A stretch of 34,323 bases of DNA from Phycisphaerales bacterium (GCA_028284805.1 JANQQZ010000170.1:1-34323), one strand, 5' to 3'; positions 7,676-16,342 are shown, numbered from the stretch's first letter. A program made the numbers and translations. The notes: generated by a model from the sequence alone, not told the origin.

Positions 7676-7860
7676 CCGACACCAGCAGCGATCGGATCTA
7701 CCTGGCCCGCTCGTACGATCGCGATTCCGGCGCCGTGACCTTCCGCGACCGGGTCACGCGTGAGCGGGTGACCCTCGGGAGCGCCGAGGTCACGGAGATC
7801 GGCGAGCACGAGTACGAGGCGCTGCTCGAGGAGCTGCGCGAGAGGCGGGAGGACGAGTAG
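7591..7860 (+). CDS. Small lipoprotein, probable ATC start
   Basis: An 89-residue exported lipoprotein. The signal peptide is basic then hydrophobic (ARRTFNRACLLVAATLAGGC), with lipobox LAGGC giving a lipidated Cys near residue 21. The mature part is short: ALTDTSSDRIYLARSYD, AVTFRDRVTRERVTLGSAEV, then an acidic helical tail ending ELRERREDE. It looks like a small beta domain plus a helix; I know no family for it. The only start with a Shine-Dalgarno is ATC at 7591 (or 7594). An in-frame CTG at 7552 is the alternative, without a ribosome site. With ATC 7591 it overlaps the zinc-ribbon gene by 85 bases. It ends 2 bases before the sulfotransferase gene. Confidence 0.6.
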   Translation: MIARRTFNRACLLVAATLAGGCSPHYALTDTSSDRIYLARSYDRDSGAVTFRDRVTRERVTLGSAEVTEIGEHEYEALLEELRERREDE

Positions 7861-7862
7861 GC

Positions 7863-9407
7863 GTGGCCATCAAGCCGACGAAGAAGCAGATCATCGACCG
7901 CGCCCGGCGCGCCGACGCGTACGCGCGTCGGGGCGACCTGAACAACGCCGCCCTCACGCTCTACCCCGTCATCGAGCACGCCCGCGACATGGACGACGTG
8001 GTCGTCTTCTGGGCCGGCATCCGGGCCAAGCAGGGGCACTACACCGAGGCGGCGGAGTGGTACCGCCACCTGCTGAAGTCGCACCACGATCACATCCCGA
8101 CGCGCCAGAGCCTCGCGCTCTGCCTCCGACGCTCCGGGCAGTACGACGAGACCCTCCAGCAGATCGAGCGCATCCGCCAGACCGACCCGTGGAACGTGGT
8201 CGCGGTGCTCATGGAGATCGACACGTACGCGACGCTCAAGCGCTACGACGACGCGCTCGCGCTGCTCGATGAGCTCGAGGCGAACGTGCCCGAAGAGAGC
8301 GCAAGCGCGGAGCACCTGGGGCGGATGCGGATCATCCGTCTGCGCCTGCGCGAGGACACCGAGACCGCCCAGCGGGCCCTGAGCGAGGCCCAGAGCACCT
8401 CGATCGGCGCCGAGACCCGATCCAGCATGGCGCAGCACGCGGGGCTGGCGCTTCAGAAGGCCGGGCGCCACGCCGAGGCGTGGGACGCGATGCAGAAGGC
8501 CAAGCAGTACCGGGGCCTGCGCTTCGACCCCGACGAGCACGAGTCGCGCGTCACCAAGTGCATCGAGTTCTGGCAATCGGACGAGGCGGCGGGGCTGCCC
8601 TCGTCGGACGAGGACGGCTCGCGGTTCGTCTTCATCGTCGGGATGCCCCGCTCGGGCACCTCGCTGCTGGAGCAGATGCTGGGGCGCGTGCCGGGCGTCG
8701 CCCCGATGGGCGAGCGGTCCGAGGTGATCCGTCTCGCGGGCGCGCTCTGGTCCCCGGCGCGTCCCGACCTGCAGACGATGGTCGCCTCGGGGCAGCGCAT
8801 CACCAAGGAGAACCTCGACAAGATCCTCCCGATGATGGTACAGACGCTGCGCGAGGCGGCATCGGAGTTCGTCGAGGGCGAGCCGATCCGCCAGATCGAC
8901 AAGCAGTGCTTCAACTTCATGCACCTGCCGCTGATCGCGAAGGCCTTCCCGGGCGCGAGGGTGCTGCACATCCGTCGTCATCCGTGCGATACCGCGGTGA
9001 GCTGCTTCAGCCAGTGGTTCAACAAGCAGTACCACTTCCTGAAGGATCCCGCGTCGCTGGGCGCGTACTACGCGCAGTACCTCCGGTTCATGGAGGCCTG
9101 GGGCGGGCTGGCGGCACCCGACCGCGTGCCCGAGATCCTGGAGCTGCGCTACGAAGCGCTCGCCGCGGCGCCGGAGGCCACGATCCGCCCCGTGCTCGAG
9201 TTCCTCGGTCTCGGGTGGCACGACGACGTGCTCACACCCGAGCAGTCGGAGCGCATCGTGCGCACCGCGAGCCGCGACCAGGTGCGCCAGGCGATCAACA
9301 CGAAGGCCGTCGGGCGTTGGAAGGACTACGAGAGCGAGCTCGGGCCCTTCATCGAGGCACTCGGACGCGACGCGATCGACAGCTACGACCCGGCCGGAAA
9401 CGGATAG
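7863..9407 (+). CDS. TPR-sulfotransferase fusion protein
   Basis: A 514-residue protein with two parts. Residues about 15-230 form TPR-type helical repeats (LNNAALTLYPVIEHARDMDD, GHYTEAAEWYRHLLKSHHDH, SGQYDETLQQIERIRQTDPW, RYDDALALLDELEAN). Residues about 253-505 are a sulfotransferase: PAPS 5'-phosphosulfate loop FIVGMPRSGTSLLEQML (residues 257-273) and 3'-phosphate site LHIRRHPCDTAVSCFSQWF (368-386), then ILELRYEALAAAPEATIRPV and a C-terminal GRWKDYESEL. It would move sulfate from PAPS to a protein or glycan; the TPRs probably bind the acceptor. No signal peptide, so cytoplasmic. GTG 7863 starts 2 bases after the lipoprotein stop, suggesting cotranscription. The acceptor is unknown. Confidence 0.92.
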   Translation: MAIKPTKKQIIDRARRADAYARRGDLNNAALTLYPVIEHARDMDDVVVFWAGIRAKQGHYTEAAEWYRHLLKSHHDHIPTRQSLALCLRRSGQYDETLQQIERIRQTDPWNVVAVLMEIDTYATLKRYDDALALLDELEANVPEESASAEHLGRMRIIRLRLREDTETAQRALSEAQSTSIGAETRSSMAQHAGLALQKAGRHAEAWDAMQKAKQYRGLRFDPDEHESRVTKCIEFWQSDEAAGLPSSDEDGSRFVFIVGMPRSGTSLLEQMLGRVPGVAPMGERSEVIRLAGALWSPARPDLQTMVASGQRITKENLDKILPMMVQTLREAASEFVEGEPIRQIDKQCFNFMHLPLIAKAFPGARVLHIRRHPCDTAVSCFSQWFNKQYHFLKDPASLGAYYAQYLRFMEAWGGLAAPDRVPEILELRYEALAAAPEATIRPVLEFLGLGWHDDVLTPEQSERIVRTASRDQVRQAINTKAVGRWKDYESELGPFIEALGRDAIDSYDPAGNG

Positions 9408-9442
9408 GTCGCTCGACCGCGTCTGCAGAATACCCTGCAGGT

Positions 9443-10303
9443 ATGAAGGTTCTGCTCACCAACGACGACGGCATCACCGCTCCGGGTATCCGCGCGCTGC
9501 ACGCGGCGCTCACCAGCAACCCCATCGGCGAGGTCTACACCGTCGCGCCGCTGACCGTGCAGTCGGCGACGAGCCACGGCGTGACGTTCAACGAGCCGCT
9601 CATGGTCCGCCCGAGCGACGACCCGCCTGGCAAGGCCGTCGACGGACGCCCCGCCGACTGCGTGAAGCTCGCCCTCAGCGAGCTCTGGCCCGAGCACCAC
9701 GGCGCGGGGACCCGCCCCGACCTGGTCATCAGCGGGATGAACGCCGGCGCGAACTGCGGGATCAACGTGATCTACTCGGGCACGGTCGCCGCGGCGATCG
9801 AGGCGGCCTTCCTGGGCATCCCCTCGATCGCGGTGAGCCTGCACCTGGGGCGGGGGCGGACGATGTACGACGTCGCGGCGCGCCACGCCCGCCGGGCGAT
9901 CGACGCGGTGCTCGCGGGGGGCCCGCTCGAGCCTCACTCGTGCATCAACATCAACGTGCCCCGCTGCGAGCGTCCGGGCACGATCGGCGACGCGCCGCGC
10001 TACGAGACCGGGTCGTACGTCGAGGAGCCCTACGACCCCGAGGCGGAGCTGCCCATCGCCGTCTGCCCCATGAACGTGCACGGGCTGATCGACAGGTTCG
10101 AGCGCCGCGAGAGCCCCTTGGGGCAGGCGTACTTCTGGCCCGCCGGGGGCGGGCTCGACTTCCACGCGACCGACGAGGGCTCGGACGTCGATCTGATGTT
10201 CCGGAGACACGTCGCTGTCACCCCGCTCACCTTCGACCTGACGCGCCACGAGCAGCTCGACGCGTGGCGCGATCGTCTCGCGACACCCCCCGCTTCAGGG
10301 TAA
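9443..10303 (+). CDS. surE: 5'/3'-nucleotidase SurE
   Basis: A 286-residue metal-dependent phosphatase that dephosphorylates nucleoside monophosphates. The N-terminus MKVLLTNDDGITAPGIRAL carries the metal-binding Asp pair (D8, D9). S41 lies in APLTVQSATSHGVT, and N100 in the conserved VISGMNAGANCGINVIYSGT. The central core is FLGIPSIAVSLH, and ININVP follows near residue 170. The length and motif order are normal for the family. ATG 9443 is the only start that places the Asp motif correctly; a longer frame extends upstream through the sulfotransferase gene in another phase. The gap to the upstream gene is 35 bases, so it may share that transcript. Confidence 0.95.
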   Translation: MKVLLTNDDGITAPGIRALHAALTSNPIGEVYTVAPLTVQSATSHGVTFNEPLMVRPSDDPPGKAVDGRPADCVKLALSELWPEHHGAGTRPDLVISGMNAGANCGINVIYSGTVAAAIEAAFLGIPSIAVSLHLGRGRTMYDVAARHARRAIDAVLAGGPLEPHSCININVPRCERPGTIGDAPRYETGSYVEEPYDPEAELPIAVCPMNVHGLIDRFERRESPLGQAYFWPAGGGLDFHATDEGSDVDLMFRRHVAVTPLTFDLTRHEQLDAWRDRLATPPASG

Positions 10304-10447
10304 CGTTGATCGTGCGCGATCCCTGCTTCTGGTGAGGCACGCACGAGAACCCGCACGATCGGCGCGCGTTCCGTTCCGAGAGCCTTGTACCGAGGAGAGG
10401 CGATTTGTAGCGTCATCGGCAGGCACATTCCCAGAAAGGAGCCTGCC

Positions 10448-12049
10448 ATGCAGAACGTACGTACCGCTTTGGATCTCGTTCGGAAAGCCGGCCTGGTTGT
10501 CCCGTTCGTTGTGCTCGGACTCGGCGCGAACACAGCCGCCCAGTCGACCTGCGGCCTCGGTCCCAGCGCGCCGAGCGACCTCCCCGATCCGGGTGAGGTG
10601 TACATCCTGAACAGCGTCGGGACCAAGTGGATCTCCACCGATATGGACACGTTGACGCTGACGCTGCAAACCCCGAAGACCTACACCTTCACGCGCGACC
10701 CGCGCCCGGTCGTCTGGGCGCAGCTCTGGAACCCCGGGTCCACGCCCGCGGGAGGGTGGCCCACCGACAACCCAACACGCATCTATTGGTCCGACACCGC
10801 CGACACCAACGGCAACTCGGTCGCAGACGGCGTTGATGCCGTCATCGATCAGCTCGACTTCTTGTACAGCGAGGGCTGGCGCCGCATCCATCTCAGGCTG
10901 CCGGGCGGGCGCATCGCGACCGAACAGGTCGGCACGCCGACGTGGGAAGACAACAAGATGAACATGCAGCAGTGGTGGCACCTACCGCAATCGCTGCGCG
11001 ACGATTTCACGAAACAGATCGGCAACTGGGTCACCGTGAACACGGATGCGGAACTGGGCGTCTACATCGGGCGTCGCGTCAACGTCGCCTGGAATCCGTG
11101 TGTATCGAACGGCGAGGTGGATCTGAACGGCGACTGCTACGACTGCACCGACACCGCCAACTGGATCGATGCCGACCCCGCCAACCCCGGGTTCGACTGG
11201 GGCTGGCTGGGTGGTGCCGCTCGCGCCGATGTCCGCGACCGTGACTACATGGAGAACCTCTATCTCAACGTCATGCCCTGGATCGACATGGGCATCGAGG
11301 AGATCCACTTCGACAACTTCTCGAGCACGGCGACCACACCCACAGCATGGAGCGAGTTCCAGAACCTGGTGACATCACCCGACTGGTACACCTACAAGTT
11401 CGGCGCCGAGGCCCTGACCACGGACGGCGGCGCGGGCGGGACGCCCTGGCGGGACACCGAGCTCACCATCGCGCCGCTCAGCTGCACCACGAACTTCTTC
11501 GCCAATCAGGGCTACGTCAACGACACCTCTGTCCCGGCGGGGCGCACGATCAACGTGACCTACCCGAACCCCGACGAGCCAGCCGGGGGCTGGACAGGCG
11601 ACCCGGAAACAGAGCTTGTCGTCATCCTCTTCGACCAGGGGTCGTCGGTCGAGAAAGAGCCCGCGACCTGGAACTCAGCCGACTACCACGATCTGGCTGT
11701 TTCCGAGTACGTCCTGGGCACGCGCGTCGCGGGCCTGGGCATGAGCCTGACTGCCGACGTCGAGAGCATCCAACGCAAGATCCAGAACGTCTACGACTGG
11801 CCGCTCGTCGCGCTCGATAACTGCGAGCGAGCCGACATCAACGGCGACGGAACCGTCGACAACACCGACCTCTTGCTGATCCTCGATCTCACTTCCGGCA
11901 CCCTTTCGCGCGACGCGCTCCCCGGGCCTTGGCAGCCCAGCGGCGCGTTCAACGACGGGTACGGGATCTACCACGGCGACATCAACGATGACGGGGTCGT
12001 GAACTCGTCGGACTACTTCGCCTGGGTCACCGCCGTCACCGGCTGCTAA
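10448..12049 (+). CDS. Secreted dockerin-type protein, possible TIM-barrel hydrolase
   Basis: A 533-residue exported protein. ATG 10448 has AAGGAG 6 bases upstream. The signal peptide spans about residues 1-32 (LVVPFVVLGLGANTAAQ). The C-terminus holds two calcium-binding dockerin loops, ADINGDGTVDNTDLLLIL and GDINDDGVVNSSDYFAWV, and ends in Thr-Gly-Cys, the layout of Gly-Cys-ending dockerin proteins of Phycisphaerales. Another Ca-loop-like stretch, DTADTNGNSVADGVDAVIDQ, lies near residue 118. The middle alternates strands and helices (GWRRIHLRLPGG, DAELGVYIGRRVNVAW, WIDMGIEEIHFDNFSS), which resembles a beta/alpha barrel of a glycoside hydrolase. I do not recognise the family. It is bounded by terminators and is probably monocistronic. 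Confidence 0.8.
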   Translation: MQNVRTALDLVRKAGLVVPFVVLGLGANTAAQSTCGLGPSAPSDLPDPGEVYILNSVGTKWISTDMDTLTLTLQTPKTYTFTRDPRPVVWAQLWNPGSTPAGGWPTDNPTRIYWSDTADTNGNSVADGVDAVIDQLDFLYSEGWRRIHLRLPGGRIATEQVGTPTWEDNKMNMQQWWHLPQSLRDDFTKQIGNWVTVNTDAELGVYIGRRVNVAWNPCVSNGEVDLNGDCYDCTDTANWIDADPANPGFDWGWLGGAARADVRDRDYMENLYLNVMPWIDMGIEEIHFDNFSSTATTPTAWSEFQNLVTSPDWYTYKFGAEALTTDGGAGGTPWRDTELTIAPLSCTTNFFANQGYVNDTSVPAGRTINVTYPNPDEPAGGWTGDPETELVVILFDQGSSVEKEPATWNSADYHDLAVSEYVLGTRVAGLGMSLTADVESIQRKIQNVYDWPLVALDNCERADINGDGTVDNTDLLLILDLTSGTLSRDALPGPWQPSGAFNDGYGIYHGDINDDGVVNSSDYFAWVTAVTGC

Positions 12050-12085
12050 AGCAGCACCGCACCGGCTGCTCATACCCCCTCACCG

Positions 12086-12118
12086 GGCGGCGCCGGCGAT
12101 CACCCTCCCGGCGTCGCC
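12086..12118 (+). terminator. Hairpin terminator after the dockerin-type gene
   Basis: An 11-base-pair stem (one G-U pair) with an 11-base loop: GGCGGCGCCGG at 12086-12096 against CCGGCGTCGCC at 12108-12118, 37 bases past the stop at 12049. The T-run after it is weak (ATTCTC). Confidence 0.55.
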
Positions 12119-12134
12119 ATTCTCATGCAACCAA

Positions 12135-12171
12135 GCAACAAAGGCGGCCCCGCCTGCACAGCGGGGCCGCC
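12135..12171 (-). terminator. Rho-independent terminator of the HDOD gene
   Basis: A perfect 11-base-pair stem, GGCGGCCCCGC (12143-12153) and GCGGGGCCGCC (12161-12171), with a 7-base loop. On the minus strand it is followed by TTTGTTGC. It lies 39 bases after the HDOD stop. Confidence 0.85.
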
Positions 12172-12209
12172 CGGAGGGAGAAGAGAGTTCTGTTCGTGTC
12201 GGTCTTGGG

Positions 12210-13091
12210 TCAGCCGATCAGGTCGGTCACGCCCTCGAGCACCTCGGGGAACTCGGCGCGGATCTGGTCGAGCTTCTCGGAGCTCAGCCCGAGCGCCTCG
12301 AGGATGCCCTTGTCGTACTCGAGGTTGGCCAGGTCGAGGCGGAAGCCCTTGTTTTGCTCGGCCGCGATGCGGTCGGCGACGTAGACCAACTGGCACAGCG
12401 TGCGGTGCTCGCTCGGCGCCTCGTTCGGGTTGTGATGGAACCTGGTCACGCTCGCGAGCGTCTTGGGGAACTTCCATCGCTCGCAGAGGCCGAAGCCGAA
12501 GTCCTGGTGCGTGACACCAAAGATCTCTTCCTCGGCGGCGAGCATGTCCCCGGTCGGGTTGCCGTCGCCGTCGGGGCGGACGCGGTCGAGCACGTCGATC
12601 ATCTTGTTCCGGTCGTACTGCATCTCGACCATGAAGCCGATGTCGTGGATCAGGCCCGCGAGGAAGGCCTCGTCGGTCAGACCGTAGCCCAGCTTGTCGG
12701 CGAGCATCTTGGTCGCGGCGGCGCTGGCGATCGAGTGGTCCCACAGGTCACGCGCGGCGAAGTACGGCGTCAGCTGACCCCCACGGAACAGCTTGGCCAG
12801 GCTCGCCGCGATGGCGATGTTCTTGACCGCGTTCAGCCCGAGCATCACGATCGCGCGGTTGATCGACGCGATCTGACCGGGCAGCCCATAGAACGAGCTG
12901 TTGACCACCTTCAGCACGCGCGAGCACAGCGCCGGGTCGATGCTGATCAGGTTGTGAAGATCCTGCGCTGTCGAGGAAGGGTCCTCAACCAGCTCGATGA
13001 TCTTCAGGGTGATCTCGGGAAGCGTGGCGATGTGGCTGATCTCGCCGATCGCCTCCGCCAGAATCTGCTCGCGTTGAACGTCGGTCGCCAT
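12210..13091 (-). CDS. HDOD-domain signalling protein
   Basis: A 293-residue protein that is almost entirely one HDOD domain, a degenerate HD-hydrolase fold used as a scaffold in bacterial signalling. Seen in order: IATLPEITLKIIELVEDPSS, LHNLISIDPALCSRVLKVVN (the typical xxDPxLxxxxLxxxN helix), SSFYGLPGQIASINRAIVML, LWDHSIASAAATKMLA and EAFLAGLIHDIGFMVE, where an HD pair is kept (GLIHDIG). A second half follows with the HxxxGxxL-like THQDFGFGLCERWKFP and FHHNPN. No output domain is fused. ATG 13091 has GAAGGAG 8 bases upstream. It has its own terminator, and another terminator separates it from the gene upstream, so it is probably transcribed alone from 13092-13180. Confidence 0.92.
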   Translation of the reverse strand: MATDVQREQILAEAIGEISHIATLPEITLKIIELVEDPSSTAQDLHNLISIDPALCSRVLKVVNSSFYGLPGQIASINRAIVMLGLNAVKNIAIAASLAKLFRGGQLTPYFAARDLWDHSIASAAATKMLADKLGYGLTDEAFLAGLIHDIGFMVEMQYDRNKMIDVLDRVRPDGDGNPTGDMLAAEEEIFGVTHQDFGFGLCERWKFPKTLASVTRFHHNPNEAPSEHRTLCQLVYVADRIAAEQNKGFRLDLANLEYDKGILEALGLSSEKLDQIRAEFPEVLEGVTDLIG

Positions 13092-13179
13092 CGAAAGTGC
13101 TCCTTCTGCCCGTTGGTCCGCAGGGACATCGGGCCTTCGGAGGGAGCACTTGCGGGCGAGACCGGGAACTCTGCAATAG

Positions 13180-13211
13180 AAAAGCGGACACCCCGTTTCG
13201 GGGGTGCCCGC
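13180..13211 (-). terminator. Rho-independent terminator of the second dockerin-type gene
   Basis: An 11-base stem with one A-C mismatch (13184-13194 with 13201-13211) and loop GTTTCG. On the minus strand it is followed by TTTTCTATT. It lies 46 bases past the stop at 13257. Confidence 0.85.
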
Positions 13212-13256
13212 GATGAAGCAGAGAGACGACGAGGCAAGCAGGCCCGGCGGGGCCGG

Positions 13257-14912
13257 CTAGTGCCCGCAGCCGCCGTTGAAGTTGTCGATCCAGGCGTTGA
13301 AGTCGGCGGGCGAGATCTGGCCGTCGGCGTTCTGATCCGCGAGCGGGTCTCGCTCGTTGTACGCCAGGATCCAGGCGGAGAAGTCCTGCCCGTCGACGAC
13401 GGAGTTGCGGTTCACGTCGGCGAGGCAGAACACCGTGAACGTGACGCCCACGTTGTCAGCGTATTCGATAAGCGGGATCCTGCTCAGGCCAACCGGCAGC
13501 GTGCCGAGAAAGACGCTGTCGAACTCGCCCTCGAATGTGAACACGCCCTGAGGGTCGCGGTGCTCCAGCACGACGAACGGCACGCCCGCGATCGCGTTGC
13601 GCTCGACTGCGAAGTAGGTGACGTTCAGATCACCGCCGAGCCGCACGTTGCCGCTGACGGCTAGCCGCTGGACCCCCACGGGGCCCGGCGCCGAAGGACC
13701 GACCGCCTGCACAACACCCACCGCGAGCGCGCCGATGCGATCCTGCTCGAAGTCGCCGATGATCTGGAGCTCCGACGCGGGATCCTCCGGGCGGAAAATA
13801 CGCAAGAAGCACGAGCCAAGGTTGAAAACATCGCCGAACACGGTGCCCTCGCCAAGCAGCCGCGCGAACGGCAGCACGATCATCTCGTCGTCATCCTGCA
13901 GCCGGAACTGCGGCGACTGGCCGTTGACCGCGACCAGCCGAACCTCCCCGTCGTCGAACAGCAGTGTCTGGCCCGGCGTGTCGTCGAACTCGATTCGGCC
14001 GAAGCCCTCAACGATCACCCGGCCCTCGTTGAAGAAAATGCCGTCCGTCGCGTCGTACCGCAGCCGATCACGCACGATCAGCTCGCCCCGCTGCGCGATC
14101 AGCACATCGGTGAAGGTTGACGCCGACTCGACGATCGCGCTCCCGTTGAAGCCCGGCCGATCGATCGTCGCAGACCGAACCTCCGCCTGGTCGAACACGA
14201 CGCTGCCGCGATCGGACAAGAACAGCCCAGCCGCTTCCGACTGCGAAATCCGCAGCACGGCGTCTTCCAGCGCGATCGCTTCCGCGGCGGAGAGGTCCGC
14301 GTTCTCGAAAAGCAGCGTGTCGCTCAGGCCGGCCTCGGCCACGATCCGCCCGGAGTGACGTATGCCGCCCCGCACGATCCCGTTGCCTCGGAGCTCGGTT
14401 GTGTCCTCAAACCTGGTGCTGCCGACGCTGTCGAACTCGGCGCTCTCGCCGTTCAGCAGAACGATCGTGTTCCCTTCGACGCGAGACACATCGCCGCGGA
14501 TCGTGCCCAGCATCTCGAGCCGCGCGGGCGCCGCCAGCGAAGCGTCATCGCCGACGAAGATCGTCAGCGGTTCGACCCCGGTGCCGCGGATGATCGAGCC
14601 GACCGAGAGCGTCGCGTCACCCTGCACGGCCACGCTCACCACCCCGTTGCCCGTGAGTTCCTCGACCTCGAACGCCCCGTCGACCAGGGCGGAGACGCCA
14701 CTGAGGACGCCTCCGATCGGATCCGGGGCGAGGTTCGCGGCCTCGTCGAACGAATCGGGCACGTTCCCGTCCGACCAATTCGCCGGATCCGACCACAGGC
14801 CAGTCGCCGGCAGCAGCCAGTCGATCACGACGGGCTGCGCCACACCGGCACCGGCGAATCCCCCAGCCGCCGCGACAAGCGCAGTGATACCCGACACCTG
14901 CTGCATGTTCAT
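13257..14912 (-). CDS. Secreted beta-helix-like protein with C-terminal dockerin loops
   Basis: A 551-residue exported protein. ATG 14912 has GAGAAGGA 8 bases upstream. The signal peptide covers about residues 1-26 (ITALVAAAGGFAGAGVAQP). The mature protein opens with LLPATGLWSDPANWSDGNVP, the start typical of autotransporter-like and PEP-CTERM-associated beta-helix proteins. About 350 residues of short repeated strands follow (ALVDGAFEVEELTGNGVVSV, SEAAGLFLSDRGSVVFDQAE, RVIVEGFGRIEFDDTPGQTL). The C-terminus carries two dockerin loops, DVNRNSVVDGQDFSAWILA and DQNADGQISPADFNAWI, and ends in NGGCGH. Ligand or role at the cell surface is unknown. The 88-base gap from the neuC stop and its own strong ribosome site suggest independent expression. 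Confidence 0.85.
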   Translation of the reverse strand: MNMQQVSGITALVAAAGGFAGAGVAQPVVIDWLLPATGLWSDPANWSDGNVPDSFDEAANLAPDPIGGVLSGVSALVDGAFEVEELTGNGVVSVAVQGDATLSVGSIIRGTGVEPLTIFVGDDASLAAPARLEMLGTIRGDVSRVEGNTIVLLNGESAEFDSVGSTRFEDTTELRGNGIVRGGIRHSGRIVAEAGLSDTLLFENADLSAAEAIALEDAVLRISQSEAAGLFLSDRGSVVFDQAEVRSATIDRPGFNGSAIVESASTFTDVLIAQRGELIVRDRLRYDATDGIFFNEGRVIVEGFGRIEFDDTPGQTLLFDDGEVRLVAVNGQSPQFRLQDDDEMIVLPFARLLGEGTVFGDVFNLGSCFLRIFRPEDPASELQIIGDFEQDRIGALAVGVVQAVGPSAPGPVGVQRLAVSGNVRLGGDLNVTYFAVERNAIAGVPFVVLEHRDPQGVFTFEGEFDSVFLGTLPVGLSRIPLIEYADNVGVTFTVFCLADVNRNSVVDGQDFSAWILAYNERDPLADQNADGQISPADFNAWIDNFNGGCGH

Positions 14913-15000
14913 TCGTGATTTCCTTCTCCGGCGTGATGCAGGGCGGTCCCTATCGAGAACTGATGAGACAGCACGAAGGTACCGGCAGCGCTGGCTGCGC

Positions 15001-16197
15001 TCAAGCAGAATCTTGATCGCTCGTCGCCCATCGCTTTCGAAGGAGGGACGCGACTTCCAGAGGAGCTTCCTTCAGATGGCCCGCAATGCGCGCGCCGGCA
15101 TCGCCCCGCCCGAATGGGTGCTCTACGGCTGTCGCATCGACCCGGACGGCCCGGTCGATCGCTTCGGCGATCGATTCGACAGTCTCTCGCGCATCGACGA
15201 CGTTCGTGCCCCGCTCCCGCTGCGACTGGCGATCGCCGATGTTCACCACGCCGATCCCGATCGCCCCGCCCTCGATGAGGCCGCCCGAGCTGTTTCCGAC
15301 CAACACACCTCGCCCCGCGAGGCGCTTCAGCAGGGCAACGAACTGCTTCCGGGGCAGGTGATCCCGTGTCGTGAGACCGGGCCCGCTCGCAGCCACGATC
15401 GCGCGGGCGATGCCCCGGCGCCCCGGGTCGAGGTTGGGCGAGAGCAGGAGCGCGCGTCGAGGACCGATCGCCTCGATGGCGGCGGTCGCCGCAGCTTCCT
15501 CCACCTCGTCCGGGCGTCCGATGGGGTGCATGAGCAAGACAGCCTCGGGGTCGCCCAGTTCGTCCGCGTGCTGGTCGCTCATCGGTTCGACCCGGTCGAG
15601 CCCGTCGATCGCGGGTGAGCCAGTGATGAACACGCGCTGGGCGGGCTCGCCCATGCGTCGGATGCGCGCGCCCGACGCCTCGGTCGCGGCGAAGTGCAGA
15701 TGCGCGAGCTTGGTGATCGCGTGGCGCATCGCCTCGTCGGCGACGCCCTCGGCCAGATCGCCCCCGTGGACGTGCGCGAGCGGGAGCCCCCCGATGCTCG
15801 CGGCGCTCGCCGCCGCGAAGGCCTCGATCCGATCGCCCAGCACCAGCACGATGTCGGGCTTGAGCCGCTCAAAGCTGCGCCCGAAGCGCGAGACGCCTTT
15901 GCCCACCGCTTCCACGTCGTGCCATCGCCCGACCTTGCCCACGGTCTGCATCGGGATCGAGTCGACGACCTCGAACTCGCGCTTGATCTCCTTGAACGTG
16001 AGCGCGGGCTGAACCAGATGCGAGCCGGCCGCGACGACGAGCAGCTCGAGCGTTGGCTCGCGTTCGACGGCGCGCATGACGGGCTCGAGCAGCCCGAACT
16101 CGGCGCGCGTGCCCGTGACCACCGCGACACGACGCCGCGAGTTCTCGTTTGCCCGGGGCACGTCGCGCTGCGGTCCCGACCAGTCGGGACCGATCAC
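15001..16197 (-). CDS. neuC: UDP-N-acetylglucosamine 2-epimerase, hydrolysing (NeuC-type)
   Basis: A 398-residue enzyme of the NeuC/LegG group, which turns UDP-GlcNAc (or a UDP-diamino sugar) into the free 2-epimer plus UDP, the first step of nonulosonate synthesis. Motifs in order: VAVVTGTRAEFGLLEPVM (residues 24-41), VLGDRIEAFAAA (119-130), AHVHGGDLAEG (141-151) with the catalytic His/Asp region, ITGSPAID (191-198), GNSSGGLIEG (301-310) and NIGDRQSQRERGTNV (319-333), the usual NeuC ending. The length is normal. GTG 16197 is used, but no clear ribosome site is seen; GTG 16161 is an alternative. It is separated from neuB by an oppositely oriented PEP-CTERM gene, so it has its own promoter. 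The exact sugar is undecided. Confidence 0.9.
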   Translation of the reverse strand: MIGPDWSGPQRDVPRANENSRRRVAVVTGTRAEFGLLEPVMRAVEREPTLELLVVAAGSHLVQPALTFKEIKREFEVVDSIPMQTVGKVGRWHDVEAVGKGVSRFGRSFERLKPDIVLVLGDRIEAFAAASAASIGGLPLAHVHGGDLAEGVADEAMRHAITKLAHLHFAATEASGARIRRMGEPAQRVFITGSPAIDGLDRVEPMSDQHADELGDPEAVLLMHPIGRPDEVEEAAATAAIEAIGPRRALLLSPNLDPGRRGIARAIVAASGPGLTTRDHLPRKQFVALLKRLAGRGVLVGNSSGGLIEGGAIGIGVVNIGDRQSQRERGTNVVDARETVESIAEAIDRAVRVDATAVEHPFGRGDAGARIAGHLKEAPLEVASLLRKRWATSDQDSA

Positions 16198-16314
16198 GGA
16201 GAAACTCGCATCGGTTCACCAACCAGATTGAGAAGCTGGGCAATCACAGACCGAGCATACGCCCGCGACCCAGGCCGATAAGCACCGGACCGCCTTGCTT
16301 CAGTCGAGAACCGG

Positions 16315-16342
16315 TTGTGCTCGAGGCAGGATCGGCTAGATT
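16315..16342 (+). promoter_or_regulatory. Candidate sigma-70-like promoter of the PEP-CTERM gene
   Basis: TTGTGC (16315-16320), 16-base spacer and TAGATT (16337-16342), about 45 bases before ATG 16388. The -35 match is weak. Confidence 0.3.

Noticed and set aside
7698-9221. Minus-strand open frame of 507 residues opposite the sulfotransferase
   Set aside because: Antisense artefact with no recognisable domain.
9423-9440. CTGCAG repeated at 9423 and 9435 just before surE
   Set aside because: Two six-base palindromes in GC-rich sequence are likely chance; there is no further structure.
10308-10321. GATCG-TGCG-CGATC dyad after surE
   Set aside because: GATCG/CGATC is extremely common in this genome's codons, so a 5-base dyad carries little weight; no T-run for a terminator.
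12354-13664. Plus-strand open frame of 436 residues across HDOD and dockerin genes
   Set aside because: It runs through two terminators and two opposing genes and has no motif.
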